NCBI RefSeq assembly: GCF_037975245.1
Contig: NC_092570.1
Span: forward strand, 13,909,001-13,973,000
Source: Apostichopus japonicus
Taxonomy: Eukaryota > Echinodermata > Holothuroidea > Aspidochirotida > Stichopodidae
Reading direction: 5' to 3'
Length of the DNA stretch: 64,000 bases
A program made the position numbers and the translations under genes. Of this stretch, positions 54,340 to 64,000 are shown piece after piece. Below the pieces are notes generated by a model that was given only the letters and a program-made list of their open reading frames with translations, did not search any database and had not been told where the DNA came from. How positions within the stretch are numbered: position 1 is the stretch's first letter; the number at the start of each line of letters is the position of its first letter.

Positions 54340-55510
54340 AGTGGTTTTGATGAACAACCTTGACTGATAGCTGTGTTTGTTCGACAACATTTCAAAAATA
54401 TTTTATACCTATCATGCGGCGCCGATCATTTTTTAATAACTTGTACTTCATATCTCTCACGTTTCATAAGCACAAGACGGTATATATGCGTGTTTGGGGG
54501 GGGGGGGGGGCAATTTTTCCTGTATTAAATTCATTTAAGAAAGAACTTGAAAATTGCAGAAAGGTTTTAAAAATGCATTAGATACATTTACAAAAATATC
54601 AAAATGACATTAATTCTAGTTACAATTTTTGAGGTAGGCTCAATAAACCTATACAGCACTAATACCATATAAATAATATTAGGGAGTTGTTTAAACAAAC
54701 AAAAAATAACAAATCTATTTCTATCGGTTGTTAAAATATGCTAGAAAGTTAAATAATGTCAAATAAATGGTCACAAAGATTAAGATTTAAATGTGCGTTT
54801 TAACTGCCAACTTCAAAGCTCTTTGCCTCCCTATGACATTTAAATGTCTCATTGAACCCTCTTCTATGTCTGGAGATAATATGCAGCATCAGGGATAATA
54901 TATATATAATATATACTTTATAATACTACTTATTATAATATATACTTTTGAAAACTTCTAGGAAATTGATTTAAGTATGCTAAACCTTGAGGCCAATACT
55001 GATTACCTTTGACGCCCTTTAATTATTAATTACAACTAAATCGTGCCTATATATTGTAACGTCAATAACTTTATATTACAATATTAATATTTGAGCATGT
55101 CCCACTCTGGTTATATCTTTATCTGTTTATGCATCAACACTACACGAAATAAAACATACAAATTAAAATAACAGAAATTTGCCGTTGTGCATAGAACGCC
55201 TGTGGGAGAATAAACGTGAATTAGCTATATGTAGATGGACTGACGGTTAGATCCTTATAGGATTTCGAAAACAAAGAAATCGGAAGATAGCAAAATGTTT
55301 AATAATATGTTATACTGTCTATATCGCGAAGATTCAAATGTGAAAATTATTATTACATATTACATAGCTCTGGGCAAGATATAAATATTTGACCACATTA
55401 AAATACAAATAAATATACAGTTCCTTTCACTGAATGACTGGATTAAAAAAAAAACAGCAAAAAAATATTATTTTCGTCGATCGCTAATTCGAAAACTTTG
55501 AACTGACTTT
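54340..55510. other. Non-coding stretch, no gene supported
   Basis: Contains a poly-G run near 54497-54509 and a small ATATATAATATATA cluster around 54899-54950. Confidence 0.5.
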
Positions 55511-55524
55511 CAATCAATGAAAAA

Positions 55525-55845
55525 AATGTTTGTGTTTACATTGAATGTTTATGTTTACATTGAATGTTCTAGTGTTCGCATAGAATATTAGTGATCATAA
55601 TGGAGTGTCAGTGTCAATATGGAATGTTATAGTTTCACATGGAAAGTTATTGTAAATGTTGAATGCATAATATTCACATGCAATGTTAATATTCCAATTT
55701 AAATGTTTGTTTATGCATTGAATGACCGTGTTCACATTGAACGTTAGTGTTCACATCGAATGTTATTGTTCACGTATATGATGCTCAAGCGTTCACATAA
55801 AATGGCAATGGTCACATAAATGTTGGTGTTCACACATGTAGTAAG
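55525..55845. repeat. Degenerate ~25-bp minisatellite
   Basis: About a dozen diverged units of the form TTCACATTGAATGTTAGTG. Unit length varies between about 22 and 30 bp. Confidence 0.8.
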
Positions 55846-55866
55846 TGGTCGTATGGCATATATATA

Positions 55867-56645
<779 letters not shown>

Positions 56646-56669
56646 GGTTGAGACTAGTGGAACACTAGT

Positions 56670-56718
56670 AGTTGTTACTCAGAGTTTCACGCATTGACCG
56701 ATCTGTCATCAGACAACT
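56670..56718 (-). ncRNA. Hammerhead ribozyme motif, intact core boxes
   Basis: On the minus strand a perfect 6-bp helix I (AGTTGT with ACAACT) encloses CTGATGA (56706-56712), a helix II region with a 4-base extra insertion (CAGA), GAAAC (56684-56688), TCTGA and the GTA triplet (56676-56678). The sequence just 3' on the minus strand contains ACTAGTG-TTC-CACTAGT, a perfect hairpin, and is nearly identical to the flank of the motif at 19211. No reverse transcriptase remains nearby, so it looks like a solo terminal repeat of a Penelope-like element or a related retrozyme-like unit. Confidence 0.7.
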
Positions 56719-56719
56719 C

Positions 56720-57790
56720 AACAAATGTATACTTATACGTAATGTTTATCACCAAACTCCCGTCAAACAAATGGAAATTTGATATAAGTGATCAGTTGAT
56801 AACGGAATGACACACTCTGTGATACAAACTGTAAAATTGAAAAAATGAAATGTTACTATGAAAACAAATTTGATTTTTTAAAACTCAACATATATCCAAC
56901 CTATTAACATAGTTACTCGTTTTTCATATTATACAGGGTTTTATGTTTGATCTCTCTGGTTAGGCTTGGAATAATATTATGATACATACATCGTGGATTA
57001 ATACAATTATGGTTACATGTAATCAATCTAAAACCAAAGATATTGTAAATTCCAAGAAACTTTTATGACAATAATCATTTTTGGAAAATATTTCCTTCTG
57101 AGTAATATGTCGTTCAGGCTGCAACTTTTGCGAACACTATCAGAAACAAGTTATTCGATTATTCTGAAATAGAAGTTGAAATTTAATATGAAGATATGTG
57201 TTTTAAAAGGAATATATAAATAGAGGAGCGCTTCAAATTCAACAGAACTCTGGTTATTGAAAATGACCTTTTAAAAAGAAATGTATTTAGGTGAAATTTG
57301 TTATGGTTATAAGCCATCTCATTTGTCTAATATATTTAGCATTCTTAACGTCACTCGTTCAAACAAGGGGGAAAATGTGTTTATTTATCAATATATCGCC
57401 CCCCCCCCTCACAACCCTCTCCCAAACCCACACAAAAGTGGTGGTTTTGCCCATATTAGCTTATGTTTCGTTGTCGGACCTTTATATAGGCCAATGCATT
57501 TATTTGCATATTTTTATAGTCAACTGTATACTCTGCAATTAATGCATGTTAAGACCAACATGTTAATATTTCAAAATAAACTTAACATTTCGGCGTTCCA
57601 TTATGTGTCCTACATTACGTTCATGTTGGTTTTCCATGGCAACCGACACTGTTAATCCTCCGATAAGCAGAGATTAATTTATGTGACCGCCTGCGGATGT
57701 ATTTTCTCTATGAAAAAAACACAAACAAACTTGAATCTCTATATATGCCTCTCTCATGTCACTGGGCCTGCTGCATGGTAGCACAATCAT
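56720..57790. other. Non-coding stretch including the GPCR 3' flank
   Basis: No exon found. A minus-strand AATAAA (57499-57504) about 290 bases past the GPCR stop is a candidate polyadenylation signal. Poly-C run near 57401. Confidence 0.4.
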
Positions 57791-57793
57791 GTT

Positions 57794-59188
57794 TTAAGCC
57801 TTCTCTGCTCGAGACACGTGATTGATGACGTCATTTGAAAGTAAATCAATGGCAGGTTCCTCAACCAAATTTTCGCTCGGCAAGTTCATCGGTGACGATT
57901 GACCGTACTTTCGTTTCGTTGATGCTTCACGGTTATTATACGTAGCGGACGAATGCGAGAACTGATAGCCAACCACCTCGGTATCGTTAGTTTTGCGACC
58001 ACAAATGTGTCGATAGAAGATAGCTTTAAACCCTTGCTGAAATTGTCTATATTTCCATGCATAAATAAATGGGTTGACAGACATGTTCATGTAAGCTAGC
58101 ACAAGCGTAAAATCGTGCCACGTAGTACCTAGTTGTGCTTTTCCAATACTAAAGAGGAAAAAGGTCATGTGATTCGGCAACCAACAGAGGCCAAACATGA
58201 CAAAAACTGCTAATAACGTAAATGTTAAGTTGCGTCGTAGTCTTTGTGAAGAGTTGATTTGCTTTTGTCCTGTCCTTCCTTGGGAAGATGACGCCTGCGC
58301 AGATGAGCTATTCGTGCTGGCTTCCATTGGCTGTTCTGACGTCACAATAATAGGGGCGTTGCTGTCACCCTGACCAGACGGATGTTTACTAGAGGAACTG
58401 ACCAATGAGATTGGTTTCTGTGGTACAGCTAAACTTGCCATCTGGCCTTCTGTCTTTGTCTTCGTTTGATTCTGCGAGAGATGACCTGTGCCGTGAACGC
58501 GCCTCTGTTGATGACGTAAGGCGGCCATAATGCATATGTATAACACCGACATTAATACAAAAGGAACGAAAAATTCCCAAACGATAATCACAAATCCCAT
58601 GATGAAGGCCGAACGGCGCTCGAGATGCTTCATACAGATTCCATTCTCATTGTAATCGAAGAAAATTGGATAATAAAAGTGAACGAACGGCGCCACGATC
58701 CAACAGAATAAAATCATATAAAGCGCGCTTTTGCGCTTGATGCGTGCGTTGTAATATAATGGCAGAGCCACGGCTATAAACCGTTCCAGACAAAGCATCA
58801 CAAGATTATAGGTCGAAACTACGAATAACATCCATAAGAGAGTACTTGAAAACCAAAACCGGCAGAGAAATTCACCCCAGGGACCGACTTCCGGTATCGC
58901 GATACCACTAAACGTATATAACAAGATAAGTTGAATCGAGGTGCATAGATCAACAAAGGCTTGGTTTAAAATCAAGAAATTGGTAGTGGTTGGCTTTTTC
59001 CGTAAGGCAGACGATATGACGATACATACCAAAGCGTTGCCAAACGTTCCAACAATACCGATCAAAACAAAAAGGACCCTCAACACAGATTGTTTGATGT
59101 CAGCCACAGGAGGAGTTGTGACCACATTGATAGATAAATAAGTACTATGCACCCCTTCTGGGTAACTGGTAGAAACGTCGACATTCAT
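57794..59188 (-). CDS. Rhodopsin-class G protein-coupled receptor, orphan
   Basis: A complete 464-residue seven-helix receptor encoded in one exon. Landmarks: N51 in helix 1 (GN), D80 in helix 2, C109 and C185 for the extracellular disulfide, E135-R136-F137 at the end of helix 3 (DRY variant), CWLP at 335-338 in helix 6 and NPFIY at 372-376 in helix 7. Helices lie at roughly 33-58, 69-92, 109-135, 154-174, 194-222, 319-343 and 358-380. The third intracellular loop is long (about 95 residues) and Ser/Thr/Gln-rich. C396 after helix 8 may be palmitoylated. The N-terminus is short, without a signal peptide. The ligand is unknown; peptide-type receptors or the lineage-expanded sea urchin receptors are plausible relatives. 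An acceptor at 59323-59335 suggests a spliced 5' UTR. Confidence 0.9.
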   Translation of the reverse strand: MNVDVSTSYPEGVHSTYLSINVVTTPPVADIKQSVLRVLFVLIGIVGTFGNALVCIVISSALRKKPTTTNFLILNQAFVDLCTSIQLILLYTFSGIAIPEVGPWGEFLCRFWFSSTLLWMLFVVSTYNLVMLCLERFIAVALPLYYNARIKRKSALYMILFCWIVAPFVHFYYPIFFDYNENGICMKHLERRSAFIMGFVIIVWEFFVPFVLMSVLYICIMAALRHQQRRVHGTGHLSQNQTKTKTEGQMASLAVPQKPISLVSSSSKHPSGQGDSNAPIIVTSEQPMEASTNSSSAQASSSQGRTGQKQINSSQRLRRNLTFTLLAVFVMFGLCWLPNHMTFFLFSIGKAQLGTTWHDFTLVLAYMNMSVNPFIYAWKYRQFQQGFKAIFYRHICGRKTNDTEVVGYQFSHSSATYNNREASTKRKYGQSSPMNLPSENLVEEPAIDLLSNDVINHVSRAEKA

Positions 59189-59329
59189 TGTTTTAAAATG
59201 TTATTGTTTTGTTTTTCCTGTTGAGATCATCAAGACACCCTCGGTCCAGAAAAGTGCCTTTTCGTGGTCCGGTTCTTCTCTTTCTCTTTTAACATCAAAT
59301 AAGGAACACCTTTTTTATTAAACTGAAAA

Positions 59330-61020
59330 AGAAAGAAAGATAATAAAAATTGAATTAGTTTAGTTATCTGAAAACCAAGGAAGGTCTAAAAATAATATAT
59401 ATAATATATAGGTATATTAATAATATGATAAAACATGCAACGTTTAGAAATGACATTTTCAAAGGAATTAACACTTTAAGGAAAATTTAAAAAAATAATT
59501 GACATCGATAAAAATGAAGAACATAAAATAGGCTATATGAATATATTATAATATATATCTTTTTTTATTTAAATATACTTGCTTCAGCTTCGTCTCATAA
59601 TGAACCTCAAGAAAACCTGCTTGTTTGCCTCGATCCGAAAACACTGAAGTAATACATTTCAAAGTAAAAGGGCTCAGCTATATATTCCTCTCCAAGCGTG
59701 AACATCTCATGTTATCTCTTTCGTTATACGAAGACAAGAAACCCTTCCTGATTTCCATGGATTTAAACTGATCCCTTTTCTTGTGATTCTCCAACACACA
59801 CTGAGCAGACTATATATCTGCAGTGTTATGGTGATATTATGCACAACCCAATTATCGATGTGTTGGTCTATACCCGTATTCTGACGTATAACGCATGTAT
59901 ACGGAGTAGATTTGGCGCGTGCTACCGCAACGAAACGTTTACTAGTACATACATGTGGAAATGTAAGACTGGTTACAATCACCAGAATGAATCTATCGGC
60001 TTCCGTAACTTGCGTTTCCCTCGAATTTTCTTTCTTTCTTTCTTCATTCTTCTTCTTCTTTTTTTTTATTTCTATCTCTGACTACCGATAAAGGTACCCA
60101 CGATCTTCGTTCGAATCAAATTTACATATTTTGGACAATCTGCTGAATTTAAATGAATTTCACTCACGTTGCACATGTGATAGACGAATCGTCAACAAAA
60201 AAGCAAATCTTTTTAATATCCTCCCCTGACAGACTGATGAGATTTCTCTCAAGAAAACCCTTCAGTTAGAACACCCCCCCCCCCCTCAAAAAAAGAACTC
60301 AATAAAAAGCAGACAGCAAAGAGAGAGGGAGACGAAAGAAGAGAAGGAAAGAGAAAGAAACCTTTTAACATGACTTTGATGCTAATTACAGCAATGATAT
60401 GGATCTCTTTCTATAGTACGGTTATAGCGTGTATAGTATATAGATAGGAGAGAAGCCTACTTGTAACCACGGTGTTCCGTGAAAGACGGCTGTTTTATCG
60501 CACTAATGTCAGTATTTGCTGCAAGAGGGTAGCGTAAGGGTGTACTGTCTTACTTGGATGTTGTTTATATAATACAAAAGACAATTTCGTCGTCTAGATA
60601 ATGGATGACAGCCTATTTGCCAATCTATCTTTCTTATCTCGTTCTGGGACAAAAAGAGAGAGCGTACACTCGCCACTTCAATAATCTATTCGACGTATCT
60701 TTCCTGCCTGTCTTTCTCTATCTCTCTATTACTCTCCCTTTTCCGTCTATATTCTTTTCTGGTTCTGCATTTTCTTCCATTTTTTATTGAGGCCGTGCGC
60801 TAAGGTTGGAAACCTCAATGTATGCTGGATATTGCAGTTTGAACTTTAAAATCAACTATGGTGGAATTCATTTACACATTATTATTATTTTTTCTTGGCT
60901 GTTTCTATTTAGAGGCTAATTATTTGAAGTTCAGAACCCTTGTCAATATAATGAACCAATTATTATTTAATATTTTATTTGAGTGAAAGATCACTCAATG
61001 AAAGGAATGTATTACATACG

Positions 61021-61066
<46 letters not shown>

Positions 61067-62350
61067 TATACATATACATAAACATATGTCCCCCTTCCCT
61101 CCCCTCACATCACCCTTCCCGTCGCGCTCCGCCTTGTCTTTCCACCGCTTCGAATTGTGGTGGAAAGCCTGCATTTCCCGCGGCAGTCACCTGATTAGAT
61201 TTTCATTTTGTGATGCTCCCGAGTGCCTTGGAACCTAAAAGTTAATTCGCTCTCACGCATGTTTCCTATCACACCGTTACAAATATAGCTTAATTTCCAT
61301 CGTCGACCGATATAAAGTCAGATTTGAATGTATTGAAATTTAACACGGCGGAATCGCAGAGGCCTATATATGGTCGAATGGATCAAAGAAACAACAAAAA
61401 TGTGGAGGGGGGGGGGATTGAAAATATAGAATTTCTAAGCAATCTCAGTAATTCTCAGAAATCAATCAGACAAGTGTTGTTTTACATTTATTTAATTGCA
61501 CCACAATTCCATTTGAGTAATTTCTTGATATAAATAGCTTACCAACGGAGAGAGCAAACCTTTCTGTGACCATAATCATTAGTCACACAATTTGCCAGTT
61601 TTCCTTCATGTATACTGACTACAGGTTCTAGCTAACTCCGTCGTTCGTATACATAAAATAAATGAACCTCAAATGTTAAAAGGGTAATTTCTCGGATAGA
61701 AAAAAGGGTTATAAAGATACAATATTGATTGATGGTATCTTTACAAATATAATTTTTTTCGCCTAAAGTAATCCCTTAAAAGAAGAATTTCCGGAATCGA
61801 ATACCAAGAGAATAACTGCATGCATGGCAGTTTGGTATATTACAATCACTTTAATTTGGACATGGAGGTGTTAGAGATAGAGAAACAACGCCTCCAGTTA
61901 TGCTCCCCCCCCCCTCCCACCCTCCCCTCCCCCACCTCTCATTCGATATCGACAGTTGGTTTAACTTAATGTCTTGTTACTTTTAAGTCGTGTGATTGAC
62001 AGTCCCATTCACGACCCCTTGAAAATAAGCATCGGTTCCCCCCCCCCAAGGGACCCTGGAGTACGCACGATCTAGGAAATCTTCAGACAATGACACGCGG
62101 TATAAAAAAACAAATGACTTTGAATTGACTTGCTTAGTCGACGACCTTTTAATGCCCGACCTAAAAAGACACATTAGCTGTATCATAATTAGCAGCGTTG
62201 TACGAGTCTGTGGGTCAATCTTTAACCAGTACAATGAATATGTCTGTAACTATTCTAATTTGTTGTTGTTGAACAATTTCCTTCAAATTCTTTCGCGCCT
62301 TTTTAAATAGTCATATGAGTTTGTTTTTTATCAAAAGTCTTCCTGAGATG
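59330..62350. other. Non-coding stretch upstream of the GPCR, no gene supported
   Basis: Non-coding first exon(s) and promoter of the receptor are probably here but cannot be placed. It holds a TA array at 61024-61062 and C or G runs near 60273, 61408, 61905 and 62038. Confidence 0.45.
61024..61062. repeat. (TA)n microsatellite
   Basis: Short pure TA array. Confidence 0.95.
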
Positions 62351-62361
62351 TCACCAATGCG

Positions 62362-62658
62362 CAGGCGCGCAGCGAGGAATTTGCCAAAGGAGGGGCAAAC
62401 CTGTAGGCAAACTATCAGAGCCGTAGATTCGGCTTCAGAAACTAAGCGTAGCGCCACCATGTTTTGGCGCTACGCGTACAGGAAAAAATTGGCTGAAAAT
62501 GCCTCCCAGATCGCTGGAAATGGCACTTCCCATGCCTTGTAAGTTGCATCTAAGCTTGAAATCACTAGCGATATCATAAAAACATACAAAATAAATATGC
62601 TCGAGGGGGGGGGGGGGCCGGACGCCCCGTTCGCCCTCCCCCCTTGGCTACGCGCTTG
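62362..62658. mobile_element. hAT-type MITE, 297 bp
   Basis: It begins CAGGCGCGCAGCGAGG and ends with the complement of CAAGCGCGTAGCCAAGG. Flanking 8-mers CCAATGCG (62354-62361) and CTAATGCG (62659-62666) differ at one base, consistent with an aged hAT duplication. Internal GCGCCACCATGTTTTGGCGC and the ATCGCTGGAAATGGCACTTCC block are related, in reverse orientation, to parts of the 1.9-kb element at 23217. Ends in a poly-G/poly-C pair. Confidence 0.82.
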
Positions 62659-62669
62659 CTAATGCGGCA

Positions 62670-63185
62670 CTTCATAGCACCATCTTGTAAATATATATTG
62701 TAAAAGTTACCATGATGGCTGGAGGACAATAATAGTTACATATATATAGAGGCCCCTGTTAGAGCTCAAGAGAGCAGACGACGAGAGAGTTCTAAACTTT
62801 ATTGTTATCCCGTTTTTCATTGCTATTGTATCTTAATACCAAAGTTTACAGGCGGAAATAACTGCAAATACGTCATAGTGTCTCCATCTCATACATCTCC
62901 AAATTAGGTTGACGAATAAAGCACCAAAAAAATGTTCAAATGGACCTGGACAAACAGTATTGAATTTGGATAGAGAATTCAAAACTATCCAAACCAGTTA
63001 AACAGAGCCCTGTTTTTTTTTTAAATTCCTTTTATTTCTTTATAACATTTGAAAGTTTGACACATTTTCTTTGTCTAAATGTAATGAAACCACTGTGTCA
63101 AGTTTCTAGTTTGATTAGCCTGATTGGCGGAAACATAACGAGAAATTCGTCTTGTCATTTGATCATATATAGAACACTCGTGTAA
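62670..63185. other. Non-coding stretch, nothing recognised
   Basis: No exon, repeat end or structured element could be supported. Confidence 0.45.
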
Positions 63186-63186
63186 T

Positions 63187-63188
<2 letters not shown>

Positions 63189-63270
<82 letters not shown>

Positions 63271-63277
63271 ATATATA
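63189..63277. repeat. (TA)n microsatellite
   Basis: TA array with one TACATA interruption. Confidence 0.96.
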
Positions 63278-63322
63278 GTTCGCTATTTCAGTCGTCATAA
63301 CAACCAGTAAATATATATATAT

Positions 63323-64000
63323 CAGGTGCGTATCCAGGGGGGGCGTTGGGGGCGCGCGCCCCCCGGGTAAGGAAAAGAGGAGAGAAAAAAAGAGAAGAAA
63401 AAAGGGAAAAGGAGGGGGAAAAAAAGAAAAGGAGGAGAGAAAGGAAGGGAAAAGAAAAAGAAAAAAGAGAGAAAAAGAAGAAAAGGAGGGAGTAGAAGAT
63501 AGCCAAGACCTCGGGAAGAGAAAGAGGAACAGTCATAGTTAAAGCGCTGATCCCAATTATATACACAGGGTAGCCAGTGACAGATCAAGGATTACGGAGG
63601 GGGTGTGCGCCTCACCCTACCTATTACACCGACAACTCCATTTTTGACGTTTCCATTTTTCCTCTCTCACTAATGTATCTATATAAATACTATATATGGT
63701 CTATCATAACGCGTGTGTGTGTATGGACGCCTTAACAATTGTAGAATTGTGCTATATGGACCCAACTGTGGCTGGTCTTGAACTCGACCGAGTCGTCGGG
63801 GAACATGACGCATTTCGGGAAGGGGGCGACCGCCCCCCCCCCCCCCCGAGCAAATTTTCTCTACGACATCGCTAGTAATTTCAAAATAGACAATGCTTAG
63901 ATGCAACTTACAAGGCCTGGGAAGTGTCATTTCCAGCGATCTGGGAGGCATTTTCGGCCAAAATTTTTCTTGTACGCTTCGCGCCAACTCATGGTGGCGC
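63323..64000. mobile_element. Second copy of the 1.9-kb inverted-repeat element, cut by the window edge
   Basis: It starts CAGGTGCGTATCCAGG after a short TA tract and follows the copy at 23217 base for base with few differences through the purine tract and the GCGCCAACTCATGGTGGCGC block, where the window ends. The right end is outside the window. Confidence 0.92.

Noticed and set aside
60234-60262. CTGATGA followed by GAAAA, resembling a hammerhead core
   Set aside because: The intervening sequence does not form helix II adjacent to the core boxes, and no helix I or NUH site fits.
62315-62542. 75-residue open frame
   Set aside because: It lies mainly inside the hAT MITE at 62362-62658, which has no coding capacity.

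Overview
The window looks like nuclear DNA of a marine invertebrate deuterostome, most likely an echinoderm and possibly a sea cucumber. The evidence is spliced genes with GT-AG introns, a ciliary dynein-regulatory-complex gene, a metazoan-type rhodopsin GPCR, degenerate TTAGGG-type repeats, many (TA)n microsatellites and a dense load of small DNA transposons. The species call is inference. There is no bacterial, plasmid or CRISPR structure.

Four protein genes could be rebuilt with confidence. (1) 12704-17880, minus: a complete 3-exon, 458-residue MFS transporter of the MFSD6 type. (2) 27584-35695, minus: a complete 8-coding-exon, 394-residue DRC9/IQCG homologue, a coiled-coil protein with a C-terminal IQ motif and poly-lysine tail. 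(3) 38763-41693, plus: RPL35A (eL33), 4 coding exons and a putative 5'TOP leader. (4) 57794-59188, minus: a 464-residue rhodopsin-class GPCR with an intronless coding region. DRC9 and RPL35A are head to head, and their likely first exons may be less than 100 bp apart, suggesting a shared promoter. A weak candidate exon of a small secreted precursor lies at 1186-1396.

The remainder is repeats. 1-12.7 kb: mostly non-coding, with long (TA)n arrays. 13.4-14.6 kb: a near-perfect palindrome and a hAT-type MITE inside the transporter's second intron. 19.2-21.5 kb: a decayed Penelope-like retroelement (reverse transcriptase plus GIY-YIG-like tail) with two hammerhead-ribozyme motifs on its 3' side. 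23.0-26.2 kb: a 112-bp satellite array split by a 1.9-kb inverted-repeat element that itself contains a nested hAT MITE. 28.5-29.2 kb: an L2/CR1-like reverse transcriptase fragment inside a DRC9 intron. 35.9-36.8 kb: a MITE, then a nested pair of inverted-repeat elements with telomere-like repeats inside. 46.6 kb: a 5'-truncated RTE-like insertion with an 11-bp target duplication. 53.4-54.0 kb: a Kolobok-like element with TTAA duplications. 55.9-56.7 kb: another hAT-like element and a third hammerhead motif with intact core. 62.4-64.0 kb: one more hAT MITE and a second copy of the 1.9-kb element, cut by the window edge.

The protein genes are unrelated in function (transport, cilia, translation, signalling). 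The most notable non-protein feature is the set of three minus-strand hammerhead motifs, two beside a Penelope-like element.
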